A stretch of 64,000 bases of DNA from Pectobacterium colocasium (lineage in GTDB: Bacteria; Pseudomonadota; Gammaproteobacteria; Enterobacterales; Enterobacteriaceae), in NCBI RefSeq assembly GCF_020181655.1, contig NZ_CP084032.1, positions 2,790,001 through 2,854,000 on the forward strand, read 5' to 3'. The notes under the pieces were generated by a model. The model did no database searches. It saw nothing but the letters and a program-made list of their open reading frames with translations, and was not told the origin of the DNA. Both the position numbers and the translations under genes were made by a program. The stretch's first letter is position 1; the number at the start of each line of letters is the position of its first letter. Shown here piece after piece: positions 50,725 to 60,851 of the stretch.

Positions 50725-51594
50725 ATGGGTTTACCTTATACAGAAGAATGGGATGACGATATCGCGCCCTGGTTCCACATCGTGCAGGACATGTTGGATG
50801 TCGCCGATATCACCATCAACGGCTCTCGCCCTTTTGACATCCGCGTGACCCATCCTGGTTTTTTTAAACGTGTTCTGCGCGAAGGATCGCTGGGGCTGGG
50901 AGAGAGCTATATGGAGGGCTGGTGGGAATGTGAACGACTGGATATATTTTCCCATCGCGTCCTGCGTGCAGGGCTGGAAACGAAGTTGCCCCGCCGTCTG
51001 CACGATCTTACGCGAGTCGCCCTCTCACGTGTCATGAATCCGCAATCCCGCAGACGCGCTCAGATTGTTGGCAAGGCACATTACGATTTAGGCAATGACC
51101 TCTTTACCCTGATGCTGGATCCTTACATGCAATACTCCTGTGCTTACTGGAAACAAGCACAGACGCTGGAACAGGCGCAGGAAGATAAACTCGCGATGAT
51201 CTGCGAAAAGCTCCAGCTCAAATCGGGAATGACGCTGCTGGACATCGGTTGCGGCTGGGGCGGGCTTGCCGAATTCGCCGCACGCCACTACGGTGTGTCA
51301 GTTTATGGCGTCACCATTTCCAGAGAACAGCAGATGCTGGCACAACAGCGTTGTCAGAGTCTGAATGTCACGATTGATCTACAAGATTATCGCGATCTCG
51401 ATCAGCAATTTGACCGCGTGGTGTCGGTAGGCATGTTTGAACACGTCGGACCGCGCAACTATGACCGCTTCCGCCGGATGTTCAGCTACTACCTGAACCT
51501 CTGTGCTGGAGCCTTCAGAGCAAGAACACTCCAGCTCTGGCAAGTGGTATTCAGTCTGGATGGGATCGAAGGAGGAGTACGTGTTTCACGCTAG
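50725..51594 (+). pseudogene. cfa: Cyclopropane-fatty-acyl-phospholipid synthase with an internal in-frame deletion
   Basis: 289 residues from ATG 50725 (five bases after AAGGAG), against about 382 for an intact Cfa. The N-terminal domain, PYMQYSCAYWK (catalytic Cys) and the SAM-binding LDIGCGWGGLAEFAARHYG are intact up to VGMFEHVGPRNYD. The sequence then jumps directly to RFRRMFSYYLNLCAGAFRAR, the extreme C-terminus. About 92 residues are missing, including the segments carrying the catalytic His (LLHTIG) and Tyr (MAWYERF) of the family. The frame is kept, so a stable but probably inactive protein may be made. Confidence 0.9.
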
Positions 51595-51602
51595 CAGAAG
51601 AG

Positions 51603-51633
51603 AAAAAACCGGACGACGCTGTTCGTCCGGTTT
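51603..51633 (-). terminator. Terminator of ribE (minus strand)
   Basis: AAACCGGACGA and TCGTCCGGTTT form an 11-pair stem; on the minus strand it runs into TTTTTTC. It also lies just past the cfa stop and may serve both genes. Confidence 0.82.
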
Positions 51634-51655
51634 ACAGAATCAGGCAACGCAGAAA

Positions 51656-52291
51656 TTACTCTTCTTTGCTCTGGTCGTTCGCCTGCTTGCTCGCCAACAC
51701 ACGCTCAACGGTATCCACTACGGCCTGGGTCTGCGGATCGATTTCAATATTGATGCGATTCCCCAGGCGTTTCTGCCCCAGCGTAGTCCGGTTCAACGTT
51801 TCGGGGATTAAATGCACGCAGAAGCGCCCACGAGTTACTTCCCCTACCGTCAGGCTGATGCCATCAATCCCGACAAAGCCTTTATGCAGCACGTATTTCA
51901 TCAGCGCGTCATCTGCCAGACGGAACCAAATCTGATGGTTATTCTCTGAAACCTGAATCTTCACCACTTCCGCCGTACACATAATATGGCCCGACATGAC
52001 GTGCCCGCCGATCTCGTCACCGAACTTCGCGGCACGCTCAATATTCACGACATCGCCTTCATGAATATCGCCCAGATTCGTTAATCGCAGCGTTTCTTTT
52101 ATGAGATCGAAGCTGACACGATCGCCGTCAATAGCGGTTACCGTCAGGCAGCAGCCGTTGTGCGCCACCGAGGCACCAGGTACAAGTCCGGGCAGCAGGT
52201 CGGGCGGGAGTTGAACGACATGCGTACGGAAATTGGATTTTTCTTCAATCGACACCACCGGCGCGGTGCCCTGCACAATACCGGTAAACAT
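51656..52291 (-). CDS. ribE: Riboflavin synthase alpha chain
   Basis: 211 residues made of two similar lumazine-binding barrels: [12 protein letters not shown] with NGCCLTVT, and [12 protein letters not shown] with [15 protein letters not shown]. It dismutates two 6,7-dimethyl-8-ribityllumazine molecules into riboflavin. The E. coli orthologue is called ribC or ribE and lies in the same place, divergent from mdtK. No FMN riboswitch is present in the 242-base intergenic region. Confidence 0.96.
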   Translation of the reverse strand: MFTGIVQGTAPVVSIEEKSNFRTHVVQLPPDLLPGLVPGASVAHNGCCLTVTAIDGDRVSFDLIKETLRLTNLGDIHEGDVVNIERAAKFGDEIGGHVMSGHIMCTAEVVKIQVSENNHQIWFRLADDALMKYVLHKGFVGIDGISLTVGEVTRGRFCVHLIPETLNRTTLGQKRLGNRINIEIDPQTQAVVDTVERVLASKQANDQSKEE

Positions 52292-52533
52292 ACGGTTTGC
52301 CTCTTAAAAACAAAGAAATGATTTTGTGCAGTGTGCCCGATATTTCGCGGAAAACCAAACCGGAATACTGCACACCGCATGGTCATCGAAACCGTAGCGT
52401 AACAAAAAGAATATATTCTCTTCCATGCTGGTTTACTTTCGTTAAGTCGTTACAATGACTCTCTCTTTATCCCGATCTGTTTCTTATATCTAAATTATTT
52501 ATTCCGCCGTCAAGTCATTCAAGGAAGGTATCC

Positions 52534-53907
52534 GTGCAACAGTATCTGACAGAAGCGCGTAAATTATCAGCGCTTGCTGTTCCTGTCATTATTGCGCAAG
52601 TGTCTCAAACATCGATGGGTGTCGTTGACACCGTCATGGCTGGTGCCTATAGCGCCACCGATATGGCCGCCGTTGCTGTAGGAACATCAATCTGGCTACC
52701 CGCCATTCTTTTTGGTCACGGTCTGCTGTTGGCGCTGACGCCCGTTGTCGCACAGCTCAACGGTTCCGGCCGACGCGATCGCATCTCGCATCAGGTGCGA
52801 CAAGCTTTTTTCCTGGCCGCTATTATTTCTGTATTTACGATGCTGGTGCTGTATCAGGGGGAATATGCCATTAACCTGATGAGCGACGATTCACCAGAGC
52901 TGGCGGCAAAGGCCATTGGCTACCTGCATGCGCTGCTGTGGGGCGTACCTGGCTATCTGTTCTATCAGGTTTTGCGCTGCCAGTGTGAAGGGCTGTCCAA
53001 AACCTACCCCGGCATGATGATTGGGTTCATCGGGTTATTAATCAATATCCCGATCAACTATGTCTTTATCCACGGTAAATTTGGCATGCCCGAACTGGGC
53101 GGCGTAGGCTGCGGCGTCGCTACCGCATCGGTTTACTGGATCATGATGCTGTTGATGATGGCCTACACCCGACGCGCCTCCTGGCTACGCGACATCCGCC
53201 TGCATCGTCCAGCATTCCGCCCAGACGTTGCCGTACTCAAACGCCTCTTTGGTCTCGGTTTACCTATCGCGTTGGCGCTGCTTTTCGAGGTCACGCTGTT
53301 TGCCGTCGTGGCGCTGTTGGTGCTACCGCTGGGCGTCGTCGATGTGGCCGGTCACCAGATCGCGCTGAATTTCAGTTCGCTGATGTTCGTCCTTCCGCTG
53401 TCGGTTGGCGTCGCCACCACCATTCGCGTCGGACATCGGTTAGGGGAAGGTTCGGTCGATAACGCCCGCATTGCCGCGCATACTGGCATCATGGCCGGCG
53501 TGGCGCTAGCCAGCTGTACGGCCATTTTCACCACGCTGCTGCGTGAGCCTATTGCGCTGCTCTACAATCAGGATCCGTTGGTGGTGGCAATGGCGTCTCA
53601 GCTCATGCTGTTGGCGGCCGTTTATCAAATCTCCGATGCCGTTCAGGCTATCGGCAGTGGCGTATTGCGCGGCTATAAAGATACCCGGTCGATTTTCTAT
53701 ATTACGTTCACCGCGTACTGGGTGCTGGGTTTACCGAGCGGCTATATTCTGGCCTTGACGGATATCGTCGTACCGCGCATGGGGCCTGCGGGTTTCTGGT
53801 GTGGCTTCATTATTGGCCTGACGGCAGCGGCCGTGATGATGGTGACGCGGATTCGTTTTCTTCAGCACCAGCCTGTCGCACAGATTTTAGCGCGCGCGGC
53901 TCGCTAG
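52534..53907 (+). CDS. mdtK: MdtK (NorM), MATE-family multidrug efflux pump
   Basis: 457 residues, same length as E. coli MdtK, starting at GTG 52534 after AAGGAAGG. Twelve membrane helices in two halves. Conserved segments are [82 protein letters not shown] and [15 protein letters not shown]. It is a sodium- or proton-coupled exporter of fluoroquinolones and cationic drugs. Confidence 0.96.
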   Translation: MQQYLTEARKLSALAVPVIIAQVSQTSMGVVDTVMAGAYSATDMAAVAVGTSIWLPAILFGHGLLLALTPVVAQLNGSGRRDRISHQVRQAFFLAAIISVFTMLVLYQGEYAINLMSDDSPELAAKAIGYLHALLWGVPGYLFYQVLRCQCEGLSKTYPGMMIGFIGLLINIPINYVFIHGKFGMPELGGVGCGVATASVYWIMMLLMMAYTRRASWLRDIRLHRPAFRPDVAVLKRLFGLGLPIALALLFEVTLFAVVALLVLPLGVVDVAGHQIALNFSSLMFVLPLSVGVATTIRVGHRLGEGSVDNARIAAHTGIMAGVALASCTAIFTTLLREPIALLYNQDPLVVAMASQLMLLAAVYQISDAVQAIGSGVLRGYKDTRSIFYITFTAYWVLGLPSGYILALTDIVVPRMGPAGFWCGFIIGLTAAAVMMVTRIRFLQHQPVAQILARAAR

Positions 53908-54067
53908 ATAACGTTTTATCCATTTTGAGTCGAAAAAAACGACACAATGGATACAACCCCAGCAATCGCGCTGGCAAGAGCACAAAATTGCATTTTTCCT
54001 CTTGCCAGTTTTCCCCTTGCTCGCTACTATTCGCCTCGCTGTCACACAGGCAGCACGGTATATTAAT

Positions 54068-54144
54068 GCGTTCATAGCTCAGTTGGTTAGAGCACCACCT
54101 TGACATGGTGGGGGTCGTTGGTTCGAGTCCAATTGAACGCACCA
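54068..54144 (+). tRNA. tRNA-Val (GAC anticodon)
   Basis: 77 bases including encoded CCA. The acceptor stem is GCGTTCA/TGAACGC, the D arm contains AGCTCAGTTGGTTAGAGC, the anticodon loop is CTTGACATG with GAC, and the T arm is GTTCGAGTCC. E. coli has two tandem tRNA-Val(GAC) genes (valV, valW) downstream of mdtK; here there is one. Confidence 0.97.
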
Positions 54145-54388
54145 TTTTCCGCTTTCTACACGTTTTACTTTCCAGTATTTCTTACTGAAAATAATCGGCG
54201 ATATCCTCTGAAGTAACTGCATTTATTCTCTCCACGTAAGATCGATTTCGTTCTGGCTATCCTCACGGTCGCGACACCTATTTGTTCTGACTCAAAGCAA
54301 CGTATTGAACTTCCTCAGGTTTGTATAGACGCCCCAGCCGTTATGATAAAATCCTTCCGCGAAAATAATATTGAAAGAGTAAATTGCA

Positions 54389-54667
54389 ATGGATTGGTTA
54401 AAAGATTACATACCACTGCTCCTCATTGGTGGTGGGATATGGGAAATTTGTCACGTCTATAACGGACTCAAATCTGGCGTGTTAGTCGAGAGAATTAATA
54501 GAAAAGACGTGACATTTCATCGTGGCGAATTTTGGTTTAGTTTTTGGATCGGCTTTCATATTATTTTTTCAATAGGCACGTTCGTCGTTAGCCTCTTTCT
54601 CATCAGAAAATATTTGCTCCTCCCTGATTGGCTGCAACCGTATGTCTCTCACTTTTATTTGCTCTGA
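54389..54667 (+). CDS. Hypothetical small membrane protein
   Basis: 92 residues, ATG 54389 preceded by GAAAGAG. It shows an N-terminal hydrophobic segment (PLLLIGGGIWEICHVYNG), a basic central loop (ERINRKDVTFHRGEF) and a long hydrophobic segment (FWIGFHIIFSIGTFVVSLFL), so two membrane helices. I do not recognise the family. Base composition is lower in GC than the flanking genes. It lies between tRNA-Val and the guanidine operon, a position where acquired genes are common. Confidence 0.6.
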   Translation: MDWLKDYIPLLLIGGGIWEICHVYNGLKSGVLVERINRKDVTFHRGEFWFSFWIGFHIIFSIGTFVVSLFLIRKYLLLPDWLQPYVSHFYLL

Positions 54668-54777
54668 TAACCATTAGCCTCAACAACATATCCATGTGAC
54701 TCTGCATGGTGTTCAAACTTGCCATAGGTAATGTCACGCCAGAGTGTCACTCTGGCGTAAAAGCATGCGCGCCACTG

Positions 54778-57700
54778 TTATTCCGCCAGCGACTCGATCA
54801 CCACCACACACTGTCCGGCGCGTACAGATGCACCGGGCTGGCAGCGAATATCCCGCACCGTACCGCGCTGTGGCGACACAATCGGGATTTCCATTTTCAT
54901 GGATTCGAGAATCATCAGCGTTTCGCCCGCGGCTACCGTCTTGCCGATCTCCGTCGTCACCTGCCAGAGATTGCCGGAAATCGGGCTTTCTACGCCGACC
55001 TGTCCCGGCAGGATCGGCGCGTCGTTCGCGTCCTCAATCACCACGTCAACGCTATCCGTCACCGATTGACCGGCAATACGCCAGCGCTCGCGCTCCGCCT
55101 CAAACGCCGCTCGCTGGTGCACGCGAAATGCCTCGATGTCTTCCGCTTCCCGCGACAGGAAATCCTGATAGGCGCTTAACGCCAGCTCGCTTTGCTCGAT
55201 CCGCAGCGGATAGCGCCCCAGCGGGAAATCCCGCCGAATGGATAACAACTCATCGGCCGACACCGGATAGAAGCGAATTTGGTCAAAGAATCGCAGCAGC
55301 CACGGTTTGCCATCAAATGCGTCAACGCCGCGATAGCGATCCCACATTTGCAGCGTACGACCAACAAACTGATAGCCCCCCGGCCCTTCCATGCCGTAAA
55401 CGCACAAGTAAGCACCGCCGATGCCCACCGAGTTTTCCGCCGTCCAGGTGCGCGCCGGATTATATTTGGTGGTGACTAACCGATGGCGCGGATCCAGCGG
55501 CGTTGCCACCGGTGCGCCGAGGTAAACATCGCCCAGCCCCATCACCAGATAACTGGCGTCAAAGACGGTTCGGTAAACCTCATCGAGATTCTCCAACTCG
55601 TTAATACGACGGATAAATTCAAGATTGCTCGGGCACCAGGGCGCATCACGGCGTACCGTGGTCATGTATTTTTCGATCGCCAGTTGGCAGGCGGGATCGT
55701 CCCAGGACAGCGGCAAATAAACCACCCGCGACGGCACGGTCAGATTCTGCTGTGTGCAAACGTCCTGCCATAGCATGGACAGCACGTCCAACAGGTGCGA
55801 TAGCGAAAGTACCTCAGGGCGATAATGTACCTGTAACGAACGAATCCCCGGCGTCACGTCAATAATGCCATCAAGCGCCAGTTGCTCCAGCGCCAGCATC
55901 AGCGCATGGACGCGGAAACGCAGCGCGACATCCAGTTCTGCCGCCCCCACTTCCAGCAGTAAGTGGGTATCGCCGGATAACCGTGCAACCAACCGCTTAT
56001 CCGCTTCCCCGCTATCCAACACTACCGGGGAAATCAGTGCGGCAGGCGACCAGTCAATCACGATCGGGGCAAGCTGGTCTACCTCAGCCTGGCGTGCCTG
56101 CGCCAGCGCGCGCGCCGTGGAGAGCTCGACGGGAATAAAGCGTACGCGGTCACCGGCGTTGAGCTGCCCCAGCGCCCACAAATCGGCCTCGATCACCGTC
56201 ACCGGACAGACGAAACCTCCCAGACTCGGGCCATCCGGCCCCAGAATAACCGGCATGTCACCGGTGAAATCCACCGCGCCGATGGCATACGGGTTGTCGT
56301 GAATATTCGACGGGTGCAGCCCCGCCTCACCACCGCTGTCGCGTACCCATTCCGGTTTCGGCCCAATCAAGCGCACGCCCGTGCGGCTGGAGTTAAAATG
56401 CACTTCCCATTCGGTGGTGAGAAAGGTGTCCATATAGGCAGGCGTGAAATAGTCCGGTGCCGCATGCGGGCCGTAGATGACGCGCAGTTCACGTACCGCG
56501 GACAACGTGGTGCGCAACGCGTCCGGCAGCCTATCGCCGGTACGTCTATCAGCCAGCAGCGCGAGGTGCAATACATCGCCCGCCCGCAGCGCCCTGCCCG
56601 CATGGCCGCCAAATTGCCCCAGCGTGAAGGTGCTTTTACTGCCGAGATACTCCGGCACATCGACCCCGCCGCGCAGGCAAAGATAGCTGCGTACCCCTTG
56701 CGCATTCGCCGTCCCTAACCGCAACGTGGCCCCCGCAGGTATCGCAAAGACAGTATCCATCAGAACGGGTTGCCCATCCAAGTCGATAGCGAGAGACGCA
56801 CCGGTGACCGCCGCTACCGCATCCGTATTAAAACGCAGCGTCGGCCCGTTCATTGTGATCTCCAGGGCGGCCACTCCCGCCGGATTCCCTACCAGACGGT
56901 TACCTAAACGTAATGCGCGATCGTCCATCGGCCCCGACGGTGGTACGCCGACCGCCCAGTATCCGAGGCGTCCGGGATAATCCTGTACGGTGGTCTGCGT
57001 ACCCGCGCTCACCACTTCGCAGGTTGTCGCCTGATAGATCAGCGCATCCAGACAACGCGTCCACGGCTGGCCGCTGGCAAACGGCTCTGCCGCCAGAATC
57101 TGACGCAGATAGTCACGGTTGTGTTCCACGCCGTAGAGTCGCGTATCCGCCAGCGCCCGATCCAGCCCGGCCATCGCCTGCTCGCGGGTGGGGGCATAGG
57201 CGATGATCTTCGCCAGCATCGGGTCGAAAAACGGGGGGATCTCACACCCTGCGCTCACCCAAGTGTCGATGCGCAGGCGATGATCCTCTGCGGCAGGAAA
57301 CGCGACTTGCGTCAGTAACCCCGGCGAAGGCTGGAACTGTTTGCCCGGATCTTCCGCGTACAGGCGCGCCTGTATCGCATGCCCCTGAGGGTTCAGACCC
57401 ACAGCCAAGTCGCGCAGTGGTGGTAAATCCCCTGCGGCCAGTTCGATCATCCAGCGCACCAGATCCACACCCCAGACCTGTTCCGTTACACCGTGCTCTA
57501 CCTGTAAGCGCGTATTGACTTCAAGAAAGTAAAAACGATCCGTCGCGCTGTCATAAACGAATTCCACCGTCCCAGCACTGCGATAATTCACCGCCTGAGC
57601 CAAACTGATTGCCGCCGCGCACAGCGCGTCAGCGACGCCGTCCGGCAGATTGGGTGCAGGCGTTTCTTCAATCACCTTCTGGTTGCGACGCTGTACCGAG

Positions 57701-58383
57701 CAGTCCCGAACGCCCAGCGCCAGTACATCTCCCTGACCATCACCAAAGATCTGTACCTCCAGATGTCGGGCGCGTTCGATATACTTTTCGATGAATACGC
57801 CCGCATCGCTGAAATTGTTCTGTCCCAAACGCTTTACCGTTTCAAACGCGTCGGACAGTTCCGTGGCGCTATAGCAAACGCGCATCCCGATCCCCCCACC
57901 TCCGGCTGTGCTTTTAAGCATGACCGGATAGCCGATCGCTTCCGCCGCACGGAGGGCCGCATCAAGATTTTCCAGCAGTTCGGTGCCTTCCAACAGCGGT
58001 ACGTTGTGCTGCTTCGCCAACGCGCGCGCCGTATGTTTTAAGCCAAATACTCGTAGCTGCTGTGGTGTCGGCCCGACAAAAGCGATCTGCGCCGCTTCGC
58101 AGGCTTCGGCAAACGCGGCATTCTCGGACAGAAAACCATAGCCGGGATGGATGGCCTGCGCGCCGCTGCGCCGAGCCGCAGAGAGAATTTTTTCTACATC
58201 CAGATAGGTGTACGCCGCCGCGCCCTCCCCCAGGCTAATGGCTTCATCGGCGTCCTGAATATGCAGGCTACTGATATCGGCATCAGAATAGACTGCGACG
58301 CCATGGACGTTCATCTCGCGCAGCGAACGCAGAATACGGCACGCAATTGCGCCACGGTTGGCAATCAGAAGTTTGTCGAACAT
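54778..58383 (-). CDS. Biotin-dependent guanidine/urea carboxylase
   Basis: 1201 residues. Order of domains: biotin carboxylase (about 1-450; ANRGAIACRILRSLREM, MLKSTAGGGGIGMRVC, FLEVNTRLQVEHGVTEQ), a KipA/KipI-like carboxyltransferase region (about 470-1080; VPPSGPMDDRALRLGNRLVG, then LVTTKYNPARTW), and a C-terminal biotinyl domain with the acceptor Lys in ESMKME. Long annotated as urea carboxylase, members in this genomic setting (guanidine-I riboswitch plus DUF1989 pair) are known to act on guanidine, giving carboxyguanidine. It is the last gene of the operon; no allophanate hydrolase gene follows. Confidence 0.92.
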   Translation of the reverse strand: MFDKLLIANRGAIACRILRSLREMNVHGVAVYSDADISSLHIQDADEAISLGEGAAAYTYLDVEKILSAARRSGAQAIHPGYGFLSENAAFAEACEAAQIAFVGPTPQQLRVFGLKHTARALAKQHNVPLLEGTELLENLDAALRAAEAIGYPVMLKSTAGGGGIGMRVCYSATELSDAFETVKRLGQNNFSDAGVFIEKYIERARHLEVQIFGDGQGDVLALGVRDCSVQRRNQKVIEETPAPNLPDGVADALCAAAISLAQAVNYRSAGTVEFVYDSATDRFYFLEVNTRLQVEHGVTEQVWGVDLVRWMIELAAGDLPPLRDLAVGLNPQGHAIQARLYAEDPGKQFQPSPGLLTQVAFPAAEDHRLRIDTWVSAGCEIPPFFDPMLAKIIAYAPTREQAMAGLDRALADTRLYGVEHNRDYLRQILAAEPFASGQPWTRCLDALIYQATTCEVVSAGTQTTVQDYPGRLGYWAVGVPPSGPMDDRALRLGNRLVGNPAGVAALEITMNGPTLRFNTDAVAAVTGASLAIDLDGQPVLMDTVFAIPAGATLRLGTANAQGVRSYLCLRGGVDVPEYLGSKSTFTLGQFGGHAGRALRAGDVLHLALLADRRTGDRLPDALRTTLSAVRELRVIYGPHAAPDYFTPAYMDTFLTTEWEVHFNSSRTGVRLIGPKPEWVRDSGGEAGLHPSNIHDNPYAIGAVDFTGDMPVILGPDGPSLGGFVCPVTVIEADLWALGQLNAGDRVRFIPVELSTARALAQARQAEVDQLAPIVIDWSPAALISPVVLDSGEADKRLVARLSGDTHLLLEVGAAELDVALRFRVHALMLALEQLALDGIIDVTPGIRSLQVHYRPEVLSLSHLLDVLSMLWQDVCTQQNLTVPSRVVYLPLSWDDPACQLAIEKYMTTVRRDAPWCPSNLEFIRRINELENLDEVYRTVFDASYLVMGLGDVYLGAPVATPLDPRHRLVTTKYNPARTWTAENSVGIGGAYLCVYGMEGPGGYQFVGRTLQMWDRYRGVDAFDGKPWLLRFFDQIRFYPVSADELLSIRRDFPLGRYPLRIEQSELALSAYQDFLSREAEDIEAFRVHQRAAFEAERERWRIAGQSVTDSVDVVIEDANDAPILPGQVGVESPISGNLWQVTTEIGKTVAAGETLMILESMKMEIPIVSPQRGTVRDIRCQPGASVRAGQCVVVIESLAE

Positions 58384-58392
58384 ACGCTAGAC

Positions 58393-58665
58393 TCATGCAA
58401 GGGCGGGTCGTCCCACCAAAATGCGATCCGCATGATGGTCGTCCATCACGCTAACAGTCAGGTGCTGCTGAAACAGCGGGTAAAACGGGTCATGCTGAAA
58501 CAGATAGAACTGAAACAGGCTATCGAGTCGGTATCACGGGGCGTTGTCCGTTCGGGCGTTAGCCGACGGCAGGTAATAGCGATTTGCCCGAGCCTCCATC
58601 GCGCTCACCAGCCACGCTTTCACTCGCTGCCAGCGCGTACGTTTCTCATCGCCGCGATCCGACAT
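58393..58665 (-). pseudogene. Unrecognised 90-codon gene in the guanidine operon with one in-frame UGA
   Basis: The start overlaps the stop of the upstream DUF1989 gene (TGATG at 58667-58663), and the frame stays open to 58393, just before the carboxylase start, except for one TGA at 58534-58536 (codon 44). The translation reads [18 protein letters not shown] ... TDNAP-stop-YRLDSLFQFYLFQ ... RILVGRPALA. Tight coupling, operon position and an open frame on both sides of the stop suggest a real gene recently interrupted, for example by TGG to TGA. A UGA-readthrough product is less likely. Without the stop it would be 90 residues with no membrane helix. I know no matching family. Confidence 0.6.
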
Positions 58666-59300
58666 CAATTCCATATCAGCACCTCCGCTGGCGTCGGGTT
58701 CCAGCCATTACACGGGTTATTCAACTGCGGGCAGTTGGAAATCAGCACGATGACGTCCGTTTCAGCGCGCAGCTCCACATATTTCCCCGGTGCAGAAATG
58801 CCGTCCTCAAAAGTCAGCCCACCTTCCGCCGTTACTGGCACGTTCATAAAGAAGTTGATGTTTGCACTAATGTCTTTTTTATTCAGGCGACCATCGTGCA
58901 GGCAGGCACAGAGAAAGTTATCGCGACAGCTATGCATGTAGCGTCGGTCGAGCGCATAGCGCACGGTGTTGCTCTCCTGCGCACAGGCTCCGCCCAACGT
59001 GTCATGGCGACCGCAGGTGTCGGCGACAATCGTCAGCAGCGGGTTGCCAAGGTTGGAATACAGCACGCTGCCCGTCGTCAGGTAGACGCTATTCTGGCGA
59101 CGCAGCGTGCGTTGTGGATCATAGCGTTCACGCGGATCATCGACGCGATAGAACAGCGTATCCACCGCCTGATTGCCTTCCAAATCCAGCAGCCGCAGCG
59201 TCTGCCCCTGCTTCACTTCAAACAGATAGGGTTCTCCGGCAGGAATCACATGGCGGAATACCGCGTCCTCGGCCGTTTTATTGCTGGCAATTAACGTCAT
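58665..59300 (-). CDS. DUF1989 protein UAAP2, carboxyguanidine deiminase subunit
   Basis: 211 residues from ATG 59300, which follows AAGGAGG; the longer frame start overlaps the upstream gene without a site. DUF1989 features are [54 protein letters not shown] with probable metal ligands, and [10 protein letters not shown]. With the next gene it forms the pair called urea-carboxylase-associated proteins, now known as carboxyguanidine deiminase (CgdAB), which converts carboxyguanidine to allophanate and ammonia. Which subunit is CgdA or CgdB I leave open. Confidence 0.88.
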   Translation of the reverse strand: MTLIASNKTAEDAVFRHVIPAGEPYLFEVKQGQTLRLLDLEGNQAVDTLFYRVDDPRERYDPQRTLRRQNSVYLTTGSVLYSNLGNPLLTIVADTCGRHDTLGGACAQESNTVRYALDRRYMHSCRDNFLCACLHDGRLNKKDISANINFFMNVPVTAEGGLTFEDGISAPGKYVELRAETDVIVLISNCPQLNNPCNGWNPTPAEVLIWN

Positions 59301-59311
59301 GTCCGGCCTCC

Positions 59312-60046
59312 TTACAGGCAAAAGCGTTCGGTATTGTGAAACGCGCGTGCATTTTCCTCACGGAACGCACGGCAGTACGCAGCGACATCCTCGCCTTCCG
59401 CCCGGCTCCAGGTGAGTGCAATCGGGCGCGGTGCATACGTCGGGTTAGGATCCATCGGGTGTTGCAGGGCGGTCAGCACCACCAGCGTATCCATCGGCGC
59501 ATACAGCTCGATGTAGTCCCCCGCCTGAGAATGATTGGCGTGAAAATGAAACTGCCCCTGCGCATCCGCGGTGATTTTGCTGAACAGGTTGATGGTCATC
59601 AGCAGATCTTGCAGATTGAGATTCCATTTCCCCATCTCGACCAGCAGGTTATCCATGCCATTACGGAAAAAACCGTTGCGCAATTCCTGATAACGCCCCT
59701 GCCCGTATTTCTCCTGCACTTCCTGTGCATTGAGCACACCGCCGAAGCTGTCGTGCCAGCCGCAGGTATCGGTAATGATTGCCGCCAGCACGCGTCCCAT
59801 ATCGGAATAGAGGCAGTGCCCAGCCGTTAATTTGGCGGTATGTTGCCCTTTCAGGGTATCCGGCAGGTTCAGGCGTTCGCTGGTCTGGTGCGCGTTAAAC
59901 AGCAGCAGGCCAACATTGCCGCCGCCTTCCAGATCTTCGATACGCAGAATCTGTCCACGTTTGAGAATGAAGGAGGTATGGCCTCCGCCCGGCACTATTT
60001 CTTCATCAAATGTTGTTCGGCCTGTCGATGTCTGTATCGCTGTCAT
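59312..60046 (-). CDS. DUF1989 protein UAAP1, carboxyguanidine deiminase subunit
   Basis: 244 residues. DUF1989 features are [55 protein letters not shown] with Cys/His ligands, and [22 protein letters not shown]. It is paralogous to the following gene and acts with it as a heteromeric deiminase. It lies 13 bases after the ABC ATPase gene. Confidence 0.88.
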   Translation of the reverse strand: MTAIQTSTGRTTFDEEIVPGGGHTSFILKRGQILRIEDLEGGGNVGLLLFNAHQTSERLNLPDTLKGQHTAKLTAGHCLYSDMGRVLAAIITDTCGWHDSFGGVLNAQEVQEKYGQGRYQELRNGFFRNGMDNLLVEMGKWNLNLQDLLMTINLFSKITADAQGQFHFHANHSQAGDYIELYAPMDTLVVLTALQHPMDPNPTYAPRPIALTWSRAEGEDVAAYCRAFREENARAFHNTERFCL

Positions 60047-60059
60047 AACCGAAAGCTCC

Positions 60060-60851
60060 TTAAATGGGGGATGTCGCCACGCTGACTGCAGGAGGCACTA
60101 GCGTCAGCGCACGCTGGCGCGTAGCGAGACGCTCCTGATTAAGCGGGATGTCATAGGTAATACGTGCGCCATAGGCTTCCGGCGCATGCGGGTCGACGCG
60201 CACTTTGTCGAACACCAGCAAACGCGTGCCGAGATGGAAACCTTCCGGCAAATCGTGGGTGACCATAAAGACCGTTAAGCGAGTTTCTCGCCACAGCTCC
60301 AGCAGCAGCGTGTGCATATCGCCGCGAATACCCGGATCCAGCGCTCCAAACGGTTCATCGAGCAGCAGGATGCGCGGCTGGACAATAAACGCCTGCGCAA
60401 TCGCAAGCCGTTGCTGCATGCCGCCAGAAAGCTGGTTCGGGTATTTGTGCATGGAATGTCCCAGCCCGACGCGCTCCAGCATCCGCGCGGCACGGTCTCG
60501 CGCCGCCTGCTTACGCGCTCCAAACAGCCTGCCGAGCCAAGGGGAACGCGGGATCTCCAGCCCAATCACCACGTTTTCCAGCACGGTTAAATGTGGGAAA
60601 ACCGAATAGCGCTGAAACACCACGCCGCGGCTGGCATCCGGTTCAGCGGGCAGCTGCTTCCCTTCAAGCCGTACTTCACCACGACTGGGCGTTTCTTGCC
60701 CCAGCAGCAGGCGCAGAAAGGTGGATTTACCGCAGCCGGATGCCCCAACCATCGTGCAAAACTCCCCTTCCTCAACGTTCAGGTTGAGCCGTTCCAGCAC
60801 AACGTGGTCGCCGTATTCCTGCCAGATGTTATCGATCTCGATAAAACTCAT
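60060..60851 (-). CDS. ABC transporter ATP-binding protein (guanidine uptake)
   Basis: 263 residues from ATG 60851, which overlaps the permease stop (ATGA). Nitrate/sulfonate/taurine-type ATPase: Walker A GASGCGKST, Q-loop VVFQRYSVFPHLTV, signature LSGGMQQR, Walker B ILLLDEPFGALDP, switch His in MVTHD. The C-terminal extension is about 50 residues. It powers the adjacent permease. Confidence 0.93.
   Translation of the reverse strand: MSFIEIDNIWQEYGDHVVLERLNLNVEEGEFCTMVGASGCGKSTFLRLLLGQETPSRGEVRLEGKQLPAEPDASRGVVFQRYSVFPHLTVLENVVIGLEIPRSPWLGRLFGARKQAARDRAARMLERVGLGHSMHKYPNQLSGGMQQRLAIAQAFIVQPRILLLDEPFGALDPGIRGDMHTLLLELWRETRLTVFMVTHDLPEGFHLGTRLLVFDKVRVDPHAPEAYGARITYDIPLNQERLATRQRALTLVPPAVSVATSPI

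Noticed and set aside
54778..58383. Naming the carboxylase gene as a urea carboxylase for urea breakdown
   Set aside because: The guanidine-I riboswitch and DUF1989 pair indicate guanidine as the physiological substrate.
58534..58536. Reading the in-frame UGA of the small guanidine-operon gene as selenocysteine
   Set aside because: No stem-loop of SECIS type is evident just downstream and the protein has no redox-motif context. A nonsense change or an unrelated pair of frames is simpler.
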